DNA of 64,000 nucleotides from SAR202-VII-2 sp965263165. GTDB lineage: Bacteria > Chloroflexota > Dehalococcoidia > Lucifugimonadales > SAR202-VII-2. The translations under genes and the position numbers were made by a program. Location of the stretch: NCBI GenBank assembly GCA_965263165.1, contig OZ253584.1, positions 1,550,001 through 1,614,000 of the forward strand, given 5' to 3'. The notes under the pieces are model-generated. The model ran no database searches. It had not been told where the DNA came from and saw nothing but the letters and a program-made list of their open reading frames with translations. This document shows positions 28,361 through 36,642 of the stretch, in pieces (the stretch's first letter is position 1; every line of letters starts with the position of its first letter).

Positions 28361-29197
28361 ATGCGGATCACGATTCGAGACGTGCAGGCGATGAAGAGTC
28401 GAGGCGAGCGGATTCCCATGTTCACCGCCTACGATTTCACCACTGCCAAGCTGCTGGACCGGGCCGGTGTGCCCATGCTCCTCGTGGGCGACAGCCTTGG
28501 TATGACCGTCCTAGGCTACGACACCACCATCCCCGTGACGCTCGACGACATGGTGCACCACGTCAGAGCCGTTGTACGCGGGGCGCACCGGGCCCTCATC
28601 GTCGGCGACATGCCCTTCATGACGTTCCAAGTGAGCGAGGCCAGGTCTGTAGCGAATGCGGGCCGCCTGCTTAAGGAGGGCGGCTGCCAGGCTGTCAAGC
28701 TGGAGGGCGGCGTCAAGGTCGCCCCCACGGTGAAGCGCCTGGTTGACGCCGGCATCCCGGTCATGGGTCACATCGGCCTTACGCCGCAGTCGGTCAACGA
28801 GTTGGGCGGCTACAGGGCGCAGGGCAAGACTGCGGAGGCCGCCACTCGGCTCCTCATGGATGCGCAGGCGTTGCAGGAGGCCGGTGCCTTCGCGGTCGTG
28901 CTGGAATGCATCCCTACGCCCTTGGCCCGCGTGATCACCGACCGGCTCAGGATCCCCACCATCGGCATTGGGGCAGGGCCCCACTGCGACGGACAGGTCC
29001 AGGTGATCCACGACGCGCTGGGCCTGAACCCCGACTTCACGCCTCGCCATGCAAAGCCGTATGCCCAAATGGGCCTCGCCATCATGGACGCGGCGCGGCA
29101 GTACGTGGAAGACGTGCAGAGCGGAACGTTCCCTGGCGAGCAACAGGGCTACGAGATGGACGAAGCCGCCCTCGCCGAGTTTCTCCAGCAAGCGTGA
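28361..29197 (+). CDS. panB: 3-methyl-2-oxobutanoate hydroxymethyltransferase
   Basis: 278 residues, normal for PanB. It transfers a hydroxymethyl group from methylene-tetrahydrofolate to alpha-ketoisovalerate, giving ketopantoate, the first step of pantothenate synthesis. Markers: 'F-T-A-Y-D-F-T-T-A-K', 'L-L-V-G-D-S-L-G-M' (Mg-binding Asp), 'A-V-K-L-E-G-G', 'M-G-H-I-G-L-T-P-Q-S' and 'G-I-G-A-G-P-H-C-D-G-Q-V'. The ATG at 28361 follows GAGGGGGA and fits the family start; upstream codons in frame overlap the CoA-transferase. panC follows immediately. Confidence 0.95.
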   Translation: MRITIRDVQAMKSRGERIPMFTAYDFTTAKLLDRAGVPMLLVGDSLGMTVLGYDTTIPVTLDDMVHHVRAVVRGAHRALIVGDMPFMTFQVSEARSVANAGRLLKEGGCQAVKLEGGVKVAPTVKRLVDAGIPVMGHIGLTPQSVNELGGYRAQGKTAEAATRLLMDAQALQEAGAFAVVLECIPTPLARVITDRLRIPTIGIGAGPHCDGQVQVIHDALGLNPDFTPRHAKPYAQMGLAIMDAARQYVEDVQSGTFPGEQQGYEMDEAALAEFLQQA

Positions 29198-29208
29198 GTT
29201 CACGGCCT

Positions 29209-30042
29209 GTGAACGTCCTCAGCACCGTCGCCGAAATGGCGGAAGCGCGGCAGTCGGCGCCGAGGCCCCTCGCCCTGGTTCCCACGATGGGCGCCCTCCA
29301 CGAGGGCCACCTATCCCTGGTGCGCCGCGCCCGCAGCCACAACGCCGCAGTCGTTGCCAGCATCTTCGTCAACCCCACACAATTCGGCCCCCACGAGGAT
29401 TTCGCCTCCTATCCCCGCGACCTGGAGCAGGACCTATCCACCCTGCGGAAAGAGGGTGTCGACGTCGTATTTCAGCCCTCCGCGGAAGAGATGTACCCAG
29501 CCGGGTTCGCCTCCAGCGTGGACGTGGGCGAGTTGGGGATGCGGCTGGAGGGCGAGTTTCGTCCGGGGCACTTTCGCGGGGTGGCCACAGTGGTGTGCAA
29601 GCTGTTCGCTATCGTCAGGCCGGACGCGGCGTACTTTGGGCAGAAAGACACACAGCAAACCCTGGTCATCCAACGCCTGAACGCTGACCTCAACCTGGGT
29701 GTGGACGTGGCCGTCTGCTCGACGGTGCGCGAGCCCGATGGCTTGGCGATGAGCAGCCGCAACGCCAACCTGAGCGCCGTCGAACGCCGCTCTGCCACAT
29801 CCCTCTACCGCGCCTTGCGGGCGGCGCAGGAGCGGTTCAACGAGGGCGAGCGCGCCGCCGACGAGCTTCGCCGGGCAATGGCCCGCCTGCTCGCCACAGA
29901 GCCGCTGGCCCGTCCGGACTACGTTAGCGTCTGCGACGCCGAAACGCTGGAGGAATTGGCCACCGTGGAAGGGCCGGCGTTGGCGTTACTGGCGGTGCGC
30001 ATAGGTAGGACCAGGCTGATAGATAACGTGGCGTTGGGCTAG
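29209..30042 (+). CDS. panC: Pantothenate synthetase
   Basis: 277 residues. PanC joins pantoate and beta-alanine with ATP. The HIGH-type motif 'P-T-M-G-A-L-H-E-G-H-L-S-L', 'F-V-N-P-T-Q-F-G', 'Y-F-G-Q-K-D-T-Q-Q' and the KMSKS-like 'M-S-S-R-N' are all present. The GTG at 29209 (V-N-V-L-S-T-V-A-E-M) matches the family start; another GTG at 29194, overlapping the panB stop, is possible and would add five residues. The pair panB-panC forms a tight operon; panD and panE are not in the window. Confidence 0.94.
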   Translation: MNVLSTVAEMAEARQSAPRPLALVPTMGALHEGHLSLVRRARSHNAAVVASIFVNPTQFGPHEDFASYPRDLEQDLSTLRKEGVDVVFQPSAEEMYPAGFASSVDVGELGMRLEGEFRPGHFRGVATVVCKLFAIVRPDAAYFGQKDTQQTLVIQRLNADLNLGVDVAVCSTVREPDGLAMSSRNANLSAVERRSATSLYRALRAAQERFNEGERAADELRRAMARLLATEPLARPDYVSVCDAETLEELATVEGPALALLAVRIGRTRLIDNVALG

Positions 30043-30227
30043 GGGGTGTTCCGCCGGCGCCAATTGACGCTGATATCGAAGCTAGGAGAAAGGCTCTCAA
30101 CGCGGACGCCCAGCTTTCGGACCTTCTTCAAAAGCTGCAAGCGTAGCCATGGAAGCGGAGCAATCTACGGCAGCTTGCCCCGCTACAATCCCTGCGAAAT
30201 TCGACACAGACCCCCCCAAATGTTGTA

Positions 30228-30256
30228 TTGACTCGTAAGGCTCTCGGTGCTACCAT
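30228..30256 (+). promoter_or_regulatory. Predicted promoter of guaB3
   Basis: TTGACT (30228-30233), a 17-base spacer and TACCAT (30251-30256); expected start near 30263, giving a leader of about 25 bases. Confidence 0.55.
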
Positions 30257-30287
30257 CGGCCAAACTACAAAGGGAGGGGTAGGGCGC

Positions 30288-31436
30288 ATGACCCCACAGC
30301 TCAAGGAGCTTCGGCACGCCTATGGCTTCGACGACGTAGCAATTGTCCCCGGCGCCGTAACCGCCAACCCCGACCAGACAGACATCCGCCTCTCCGTCCG
30401 CGACCACACCTTCTCCCTGCCGATTCTTGCCTCCGCCATGGACGGCATCGTATCGCCGTCGTTTGCGGTCCTTTTCGGCAAGCTCGGTGGTCTCGCGGTC
30501 CTGAACCTCGAAGGCGTCTACTCCCGGTACGAAGACCCCTCCGAACCCATGAGCCGCATCCTCGCCGCGCCGCAAGAGGAGTGCACCGAGTTGCTCCAGG
30601 AGATATACTCGGCGCCGCTTCAGGAGCGTCTCTTGGCCCAGCGGGTCGAGGAAATGAAGGCCGGCGGCATCACCGTCGCCGTTTCAGTTACCCCCCAGAA
30701 TACCAAGCGCCTGGCCCCTGTCGCCGTCGAGGCCGGCGCCGACATCATTGTGGTGCAGTCCACGGTGACGACGGCTCGTCACATTTCCAAGAGCTACCGA
30801 GGGCTCCTGTTCGACGAACTCGTGGAGCAGATCAGCGTCCCGGTCATCGTGGGCAACTGCGTCTCCTACGACGTGGCCCTGGAGCTCATGGAGACCGGCG
30901 TCGAGGCCCTTCTCGTGGGCGTAGGCCCAGGCGCCGTCTGCACGACGCGAGAGGTGGTCGGCGTTGGCGTTCCCCAGGTTTCAGCCACGTTGGAAGTCGC
31001 CGCGGCCCGCCAGGAGTTCTGGCAGCGCACCGGCCGCTATGTCTCCGTCATCACCGATGGCGGGATTCGCACGGGCGGCGATCTGTGCAAGGCCATCGCC
31101 AGTGGCGCCGACGCTGTCATGCTCGGCACGCCCTTTGCCCAGGCGCAGGAAGCGCCGGGCCAGGGCTTCAACTGGGGTATGGCAAGCCCGCACCCAGCGC
31201 TCCCGCGGGGCACCAGGGCCAAGGTTGGTGTCAAGGGCTCGTTGGAGACCATTCTCTTCGGCCCTACGACCCTTACGGACGGCACGCAGAACCTCGGTGG
31301 GGCGCTGCGGGCAGGCATGGGGATGGTTGGCGCCCTGACCGTCCAGGAAATGCAGCAGGCAGAGATGATCGTGGCCCCGGCCATCAAGACCGAGGGCAAG
31401 GTCTTCCAACTTGCCAGGGCGGGGGCTCGCTCCTAG
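30288..31436 (+). CDS. GuaB3 family IMP dehydrogenase-related protein
   Basis: 382 residues, lacking the CBS pair of classical IMP dehydrogenase. The start 'Y-G-F-D-D-V-A-I-V-P', 'L-P-I-L-A-S-A-M-D', the Cys loop 'G-P-G-A-V-C-T-T-R-E' and 'V-I-T-D-G-G-I-R-T-G-G-D' match the GuaB3 subgroup found in Actinobacteria, Cyanobacteria and Chloroflexota. The catalytic loop Cys and flap-like C-terminal region 'V-G-V-K-G-S-L-E-T-I' are present. Related proteins have been assigned either IMP dehydrogenase or GMP reductase activity, so the direction in guanine nucleotide metabolism is open. The ATG at 30288 follows GGGAGGGGTAGGG. Confidence 0.85.
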   Translation: MTPQLKELRHAYGFDDVAIVPGAVTANPDQTDIRLSVRDHTFSLPILASAMDGIVSPSFAVLFGKLGGLAVLNLEGVYSRYEDPSEPMSRILAAPQEECTELLQEIYSAPLQERLLAQRVEEMKAGGITVAVSVTPQNTKRLAPVAVEAGADIIVVQSTVTTARHISKSYRGLLFDELVEQISVPVIVGNCVSYDVALELMETGVEALLVGVGPGAVCTTREVVGVGVPQVSATLEVAAARQEFWQRTGRYVSVITDGGIRTGGDLCKAIASGADAVMLGTPFAQAQEAPGQGFNWGMASPHPALPRGTRAKVGVKGSLETILFGPTTLTDGTQNLGGALRAGMGMVGALTVQEMQQAEMIVAPAIKTEGKVFQLARAGARS

Positions 31437-31556
31437 CGCTTCATTGCCGCCCTTGCCACCGGCGTGGTCGGCATATCCCGGTGCCGGTTCGTTGCCCAGC
31501 CCTTTCCCGCGACCCCCGCCCGCGTGACGCAGCCCGCTTCATAATGCCTCAAGCCG

Positions 31557-31585
31557 TTGTCCTGCTGGGCCGTTTCTGGTAACAT
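31557..31585 (+). promoter_or_regulatory. Predicted promoter of the pyr operon
   Basis: TTGTCC (31557-31562), a 17-base spacer and TAACAT (31580-31585). It would start the leader that contains the PyrR attenuator. Confidence 0.5.
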
Positions 31586-31649
31586 GAGGCCGCATTCCTG
31601 AAGAGATGGAATCACAACCGAAGAGCCAGGTGGATCCATCCGCTTGGGG

Positions 31650-31750
31650 CCTTTAATCCAGTCCCGCGAGGCTGGCAAGGCGTGGAGGCCGCCTCCATGA
31701 GGCGGGTCGTTTTGCGATGCCTCTTGCCAGCTGGGCAAGAGGTTTTGTTT
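31650..31750 (+). promoter_or_regulatory. PyrR-controlled transcription attenuator of the pyr operon
   Basis: The PyrR-binding anti-antiterminator lies at 31650-31680: stem CCAG/CTGG (31658-31661, 31672-31675) plus lower CCTT/AAGG, with the loop TCCCGCGAGG that fits the PyrR consensus. Its 3' part GCTGGCAAG (31671-31679) is the exact reverse complement of CTTGCCAGC (31723-31731), so the two can form an antiterminator. CTTGCCAGC in turn forms the left arm of the terminator CCTCTTGCC/GGCAAGAGG (31720-31728, 31734-31742), followed by TTTTGTTT. With UMP, PyrR would hold the first hairpin and let the terminator form. The terminator right arm AGAGG is also the pyrR ribosome site and the T-run contains its TTG start. 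Confidence 0.85.
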
Positions 31751-32294
31751 GTTCAAGCGCATCCTCAGTGACGAAGACATACGGCGGGCCCTAAGCCGCA
31801 TCGCCCACGAAGTTGTGGAACGGAACCAGGGCGCGCAGGAACTGGTTCTCGTGGGCATCCGCACAAGGGGCGTCCACCTAGCGCACCGCCTCTCCGACTG
31901 CATCGAAGGGTTTGAACGGGTCCGGATCCCTGTTGGCGCTCTGGACATTGGCCTCTATCGCGACGACATTGCCGCCGGCCCGCGCCCGCTGCTCCAGCCC
32001 ACAGACATTCCAATTGACGTCAACGGCAAGCGCCTCGTCATCGTCGACGACGTCCTGTACACAGGCCGCACCGTCCGGGCGGCGCTGGACGCCATCACCG
32101 ACCTCGGCCGGCCCCAGGTTATCCAACTTGCCGTCCTTGTGGATAGGGGGCACCGCGAGCTGCCGATTCGCGCCGACTACGTAGGGAAAAACATCCCAAC
32201 GTCGCGGGCCGAAGAGGTCGGGGTGCGGCTTGAAGAGGTGGACGGCGCGGACGAGGTAACCCTGGTTTGGGAGGAACGTCATGGCCACCCGTAG
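31749..32294 (+). CDS. pyrR: Bifunctional pyr operon regulator / uracil phosphoribosyltransferase
   Basis: 181 residues. PyrR binds the leader RNA in response to UMP and often has weak uracil phosphoribosyltransferase activity. The PRPP motif 'L-V-I-V-D-D-V-L-Y-T-G-R-T' and 'V-L-V-G-I-R-T-R-G-V' are characteristic, and the C-terminal 'V-D-R-G-H-R-E-L-P-I-R-A-D-Y-V-G-K-N' block is specific for PyrR. Translation starts at a TTG inside the T-run of the attenuator terminator, with AGAGG as ribosome site; no better start is in frame. It overlaps pyrB by 14 bases. Autoregulation through the leader is expected. Confidence 0.95.
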   Translation: MFKRILSDEDIRRALSRIAHEVVERNQGAQELVLVGIRTRGVHLAHRLSDCIEGFERVRIPVGALDIGLYRDDIAAGPRPLLQPTDIPIDVNGKRLVIVDDVLYTGRTVRAALDAITDLGRPQVIQLAVLVDRGHRELPIRADYVGKNIPTSRAEEVGVRLEEVDGADEVTLVWEERHGHP

Positions 32295-33288
32295 CGGCGT
32301 CCGGGCGGCATCCGCCCTGGATGCCCTTCCCACCGGTCTGCCTCCCCGCCGGCACGTACTCGACCTTGACGACTACTCATTGTCCGAGATCGAAGTAGTG
32401 ATGCAGACGACCGATGCCATGCAGGAGGTGCTACAGCGCAGCATCCGCAAGGTTCCGGCGCTCCAAGGCAAGACGGTGGTCACCCTGTTCTACGAGCCCA
32501 GCACCAGGACGCGGGTCTCTTTCGAACAAGCGGGCAAGGTGCTCAGCGCCGACGTCATCAATCTGGCCATCTCCTCCAGCAGCGTGGAGAAGGACGAGTC
32601 TCTGCTGAATACCGCCAGGACCCTCGAGGCGACGCGGGCCGATGTGATCATTATTCGCCACGCCCACTCCGGCGCCCCGCACCTCCTGGCTCGTTGCATC
32701 GAGGGCTCGGTGGTCAACGCAGGCGACGGCGCCCATGCCCACCCAACGCAGGCGCTGTTGGACCTCTTCACACTGCGGCGGCGCCTAGGCTCGGTTGAGG
32801 GCGCCAAGGTTGCCATCGTAGGCGACGTGCTGCATAGCCGGGTTGCCCGCTCCAACCTCTGGGGGCTGGCGTCCGCAGGCGCCCGGGTCGTCCTCTGCGG
32901 CCCGCCGACACTGTTGCCAATCGACTGGCTCCTGAGCCAGCATCTGCAGGGCCGGCTGGCTTCCGTGACGGTCACCACCTCGGTCGAAGAGGCCCTCGAC
33001 GAGGCGGACGCCGTCATGGCCCTCCGGCTCCAGCAGGAGCGCCAGCAGGACGGCCTCATCCCCAGCCTTCGCGAGTACGCCCGTTCGTATCAGATCGACG
33101 CCAACCGGCTCCGCCTGGCCAAACACGGGGCCCCGGTGATGCACCCGGGCCCCATGAACGAAGGCGTCGAGATTAGCAGCGAGGTCGCTCATGGCGCCCA
33201 TTCGGTTATTGAGGAGCAGGTGGCGAACGGCGTTGCGGTGCGCATGGCTGTGCTCTATCTCCTGGCGACGGGACGGAGGGAGGAGTAA
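32281..33288 (+). CDS. pyrB: Aspartate carbamoyltransferase, catalytic chain
   Basis: 335 residues. Catalyses carbamoyl phosphate plus aspartate to carbamoyl aspartate, the first committed step of pyrimidine synthesis. Conserved: 'F-Y-E-P-S-T-R-T-R-V-S-F-E' (carbamoyl phosphate loop), 'R-H-A-H-S-G-A', 'G-D-G-A-H-A-H-P-T-Q-A-L-L-D' and 'V-M-H-P-G-P-M-N-E-G-V-E'. There is no pyrI regulatory gene nearby, so control is probably through PyrR only. The N-terminus is about 20 residues longer than usual; the ATG at 32281 overlaps pyrR by 14 bases. Confidence 0.96.
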   Translation: MATRSGVRAASALDALPTGLPPRRHVLDLDDYSLSEIEVVMQTTDAMQEVLQRSIRKVPALQGKTVVTLFYEPSTRTRVSFEQAGKVLSADVINLAISSSSVEKDESLLNTARTLEATRADVIIIRHAHSGAPHLLARCIEGSVVNAGDGAHAHPTQALLDLFTLRRRLGSVEGAKVAIVGDVLHSRVARSNLWGLASAGARVVLCGPPTLLPIDWLLSQHLQGRLASVTVTTSVEEALDEADAVMALRLQQERQQDGLIPSLREYARSYQIDANRLRLAKHGAPVMHPGPMNEGVEISSEVAHGAHSVIEEQVANGVAVRMAVLYLLATGRREE

Positions 33289-33290
33289 GC

Positions 33291-34640
33291 ATGGCCGCAA
33301 CACCACCTCTTCTCATCAAGGGCGGACGCCTGCTCGACCCGTCGCAGGGGCTGGACGAGGTGGGGGACGCGCTGCTGCGAGACGGCAAAGTCGTCCACGC
33401 CGGAGCGCCGCTGGAGGCAGCGCCCGACGGCGCCGAGGTCATCGAAGCGGCGGGCCTTGTGGTCTGCCCGGGCTTCATCGACCTCCACTGCCACCTGCGC
33501 GAGCCGGGCTTCGAGCATAAGGAGACCGTCGCTACGGGGACGCTGGCTGCGGCAAAAGGCGGCTTTACCACGGTCTGCTGCATGCCCAACACGGAACCCG
33601 CCATCGACTCGGCCAGCGTGGTTGGCTTCATCCAACGGAAGGCGGCGGCTGAGGGCGCCGTGCGGGTGCTCGTTATCGGCGCCGTCACCCGGGGGCGTCT
33701 GGGGAAGGAGTTGGCGGACCTGAGCGAGCTGGCTGAGGCGGGCGTCATCGGCGTCTCCGACGACGGCGCGCCGGTAGCCAATGCCGCGCTGATGAAGTCT
33801 GCGCTTCTGTATTTGAAGCCCTTTGGACTACCCGTCATCGACCACTGCGAGGACCCCGCACTCAGCCGCGGCGGCGTCATGAACGAAGGGCCGGTTGCTT
33901 CCAGGTTGGGCCTTCGGGGCGTCCCCGCCGCGGCAGAGGAGAACATGGTGGCTCGCAACATCCACCTCGCCGAATTGACCGGGGGCTGGGTCCACCTGGC
34001 CCACCTTAGCACGGCTGGAAGCGTGGCGATGGTCCGGACGGCAAAAGACCGGGGCCTTCCGGTCACGGCGGAAGTTATGCCCCATCACCTTACGCTCACC
34101 GACGAATGGGTTCTCGGCAGGCAGGGCCAGGGTGCCGTCAACGACCCGCTCACCACCGGAGCCTACGACACATCGGCCAAGGTCAACCCACCGCTGAGGT
34201 CGTCCGCCGATGCCGATGCTTTGATCGAGGGGCTGCGGGACGGCGTCATCGACATCGTAGCAACAGACCACGCACCCCACGCCGCCGTCGACAAGGTTGT
34301 CACCTACGACGAGGCGGCCTTCGGCATAAGCAACATCGAAACGGCTATGGGGTCGCTGATGTCACTAGCGCGCAGCGGCAGAATCGACCTGGCCACGCTG
34401 GTCCGGCGCATGACTTCGGCCCCGGCCAGCCTGCTGGGGAAGGCGGGCGAGGGGCTGGGCGCCCTGCGGCCCGGCGCCGCGGGCGACGTGGTGGTCCTAG
34501 ACCCCAATGCATCGTGGGCCGTGGACTCGCAGGCCTTCGTCTCCAAGGGTAAGAATTCGCCGCTGCATGGGGTGACCCTGGAGGGCAGGGTCGTTGCCAC
34601 GGTTTTCGGCGGTAACGTCGTCTACTGGGAGGGCGCATGA
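33291..34640 (+). CDS. pyrC: Dihydroorotase (class I)
   Basis: 449 residues. Zinc amidohydrolase that closes carbamoyl aspartate to dihydroorotate. The metal site 'F-I-D-L-H-C-H-L-R-E-P-G' near residue 65, the later 'P-H-H-L-T-L-T' and 'I-A-T/V-A-T-D-H-A-P-H' Asp-His motif identify a class I (PyrC/AllB-like) enzyme. It starts 2 bases after pyrB, and its last 4 bases overlap carA. In several lineages class I dihydroorotases work in complex with PyrB; the direct adjacency fits. Confidence 0.95.
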   Translation: MAATPPLLIKGGRLLDPSQGLDEVGDALLRDGKVVHAGAPLEAAPDGAEVIEAAGLVVCPGFIDLHCHLREPGFEHKETVATGTLAAAKGGFTTVCCMPNTEPAIDSASVVGFIQRKAAAEGAVRVLVIGAVTRGRLGKELADLSELAEAGVIGVSDDGAPVANAALMKSALLYLKPFGLPVIDHCEDPALSRGGVMNEGPVASRLGLRGVPAAAEENMVARNIHLAELTGGWVHLAHLSTAGSVAMVRTAKDRGLPVTAEVMPHHLTLTDEWVLGRQGQGAVNDPLTTGAYDTSAKVNPPLRSSADADALIEGLRDGVIDIVATDHAPHAAVDKVVTYDEAAFGISNIETAMGSLMSLARSGRIDLATLVRRMTSAPASLLGKAGEGLGALRPGAAGDVVVLDPNASWAVDSQAFVSKGKNSPLHGVTLEGRVVATVFGGNVVYWEGA

Positions 34641-35740
34641 CTACAGACGCCCATCTGGTGCTTGCGGACGGGTCCGTCTTCACCGGCGAGGCATTCGGAG
34701 CCAAGGTCGAGGCTCACGGCGAAGTGGTCTTTGCCACCTCGATGACTGGCTACCAGGAAATGCTCACCGACCCTTCCTTCGCTGGGCAGATCGTCGTGCC
34801 GACGTACCCGCTCATCGGCAACTACGGCGTCAACGCAGAGGACAGCGAGTCCAGCCGGATTCAGGTGGCCGGGTTCGTCGTTCGCGAGGCCAACGACCTT
34901 CCCAGCAACCGACGGAGCCAGGGCACTCTCCACGACTACCTGCTCGCCCAGGGGATTCCCGGACTGAGCGGCGTCGATACGCGGGCTATCACGAGACGGT
35001 TGCGCTCTCAGGGCGTGATGATGGGCATCCTTTCAGCCGATGACCCCGGGCAGGCCCTGGCCCGGCTCCGCGGTCTCCCACGCTACGACAATGTGGACTT
35101 TGTGCCGCAGGTCTCCACGGACGCAATCTTTACCTGGGACCGGGCCGCGCAGAGCGAGCCCGATGGCGGCGCCCGCATCGTCGTCATCGACTGCGGGGTC
35201 AAGTACAACATCCTGCGAATGCTCAAGAACCGCGGCTGCGAGGTGGTCGTTTGCCCCGCCACGGCAACGGCGGACGAAATCCTGGCCCTGAAGCCGGAGG
35301 GGGTTCTCGTCTCCCCCGGCCCGGGAGACCCCTCCTTCACGACCTACTCCGTGGAGACAGCTAAGGGCCTTCTCGGCAGGGCGCCGCTTCTGGGCATCTG
35401 CCTGGGCCACCAGATCATTGCGCGGGCCTTCGGGGCCGAGACGTTCAAGATGAAGTTCGGGCATCGGGGGGCCAACCACCCCGTCAAGGACCTGTCCACC
35501 GGCCGCGTCTACATCACCGCCCAGAACCACGGCTACGCAGTAGACCCCGACAGGCTGGGGTCCGACGTGGAGGTAACCCAAGTCAACATCAACGACGGTA
35601 CGGTGGAGGGCCTGCGGCATAGAAACTACCCGGTTATGACCATCCAGTACCACTCGGAGGCGTCCCCCGGCCCCCGGGACAACGAATACATCTTCGACGC
35701 GTTTCTTGATTTGGTGCGCAAGGTTGGCGTCAAATCGTGA
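34637..35740 (+). CDS. carA: Carbamoyl-phosphate synthase small subunit
   Basis: 367 residues. Glutamine amidotransferase subunit that supplies ammonia to CarB. The N-terminal domain has 'F-A-T-S-M-T-G-Y-Q-E-M-L-T-D-P-S' and the class I amidotransferase part has the nucleophile elbow 'G-I-C-L-G-H-Q' with His and Glu in 'Q-Y-H-S-E-A-S-P-G-P'. ATGA overlap with pyrC. The partner carB follows only after an intervening phosphodiesterase-like gene. Confidence 0.96.
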   Translation: MTTDAHLVLADGSVFTGEAFGAKVEAHGEVVFATSMTGYQEMLTDPSFAGQIVVPTYPLIGNYGVNAEDSESSRIQVAGFVVREANDLPSNRRSQGTLHDYLLAQGIPGLSGVDTRAITRRLRSQGVMMGILSADDPGQALARLRGLPRYDNVDFVPQVSTDAIFTWDRAAQSEPDGGARIVVIDCGVKYNILRMLKNRGCEVVVCPATATADEILALKPEGVLVSPGPGDPSFTTYSVETAKGLLGRAPLLGICLGHQIIARAFGAETFKMKFGHRGANHPVKDLSTGRVYITAQNHGYAVDPDRLGSDVEVTQVNINDGTVEGLRHRNYPVMTIQYHSEASPGPRDNEYIFDAFLDLVRKVGVKS

Positions 35741-35848
35741 TGCGCCAAGCCTGCATCCAACCCACGCATCTCCAGGCCCTTGTGCGACGGCCGTTCTTCG
35801 AAAGCGAAGAGATGGGCAACCTCTCTGGGAACGATGATTGGCGGGGCC

Positions 35849-36640
35849 ATGACAGATAGCCCAACCTCCTTCACCCTCATAGCTCACCGCGGCGCCTCGG
35901 ATGATGCGCCGGAGAACACCCTCGCTGCCTTTGACTTGGCTCTAGAGCAGGGCGTAGGGGAACTGGAGATGGATATTCATCTCGCGAAGGGAGGCGTCCC
36001 CGTCATCATCCATGACCCCGCGGTGGACCGCACCACCAACGGCGCCGGTCCGGTGGGCGATAAGACGCTGGCGGAGTTGAAGCGACTGGACGCCGGTTCA
36101 TGGTTCGGACCGTCATTCGCAGGTCAACGGATTCCCACGCTCGCGGAGATATTGGAGCGGTATGGACGACGGGCCATCCTGCACGTCGAGTTGAAAGGGG
36201 ACGGCGACCTGCGGGTTGCCCAGGAGTCCGTGCGCCTGGCGAGGGCCTGGGGCCTGCTGGACCGGGTCTCCTTCATCAGCTTTCATCCGCAGCAGGTGGC
36301 CGAGGTGCTCAGGCTGGCGCCGGCGCATCCATCCGGCTGGCTGGCTCTGGACCTCACCCCCGAAACCATTGAGCAGGCGCTGCAACTTGGCGCATGGGCC
36401 CTGGCGCCGCCCGCGTCGTCGGTTACGCCGGAAATGGTTGCGCTGGCCGGGGAGAAGGGGCTGCGGGTGCGGACCTGGGCCGTCCACACCGAAGACGACC
36501 TGCATCGCGTCATTGCCGCAGGCTGCGACGGCTGCACGGTGAACTGGCCGGCTAGGGGAGTTGCGGCGCTGGGACGGCTGAGCGCCAGTGAAACGCCATT
36601 TCCCACCGGAGAGCCATCGCCTACAAGGGAGGACCGCTGA
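35849..36640 (+). CDS. Glycerophosphodiester phosphodiesterase family protein
   Basis: 263 residues. The GDPD TIM-barrel signature 'I-A-H-R-G-A-S-D-D-A-P-E-N-T-L-A-A-F', the metal pair 'G-E-L-E-M-D-I-H' and the second catalytic His in 'V-P-V-I-I-H-D-P-A-V-D-R-T-T-N-G' are all intact, followed by 'H-V-E-L-K'. These enzymes split glycerophosphodiesters to glycerol-3-phosphate and an alcohol, in the cytosol here because no signal peptide is seen. It sits between carA and carB, 2 bases from carB, so it is expressed with the pyrimidine operon. ATG at 35834 is an alternative start. Confidence 0.9.
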   Translation: MTDSPTSFTLIAHRGASDDAPENTLAAFDLALEQGVGELEMDIHLAKGGVPVIIHDPAVDRTTNGAGPVGDKTLAELKRLDAGSWFGPSFAGQRIPTLAEILERYGRRAILHVELKGDGDLRVAQESVRLARAWGLLDRVSFISFHPQQVAEVLRLAPAHPSGWLALDLTPETIEQALQLGAWALAPPASSVTPEMVALAGEKGLRVRTWAVHTEDDLHRVIAAGCDGCTVNWPARGVAALGRLSASETPFPTGEPSPTREDR

Positions 36641-36642
36641 TC

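Noticed and set aside
26538..30042. A new pathway formed by the fused CoA-transferase with panB and panC
   Set aside because: Adjacency alone; no further shared gene or motif, and the CoA-transferase substrate is unknown.
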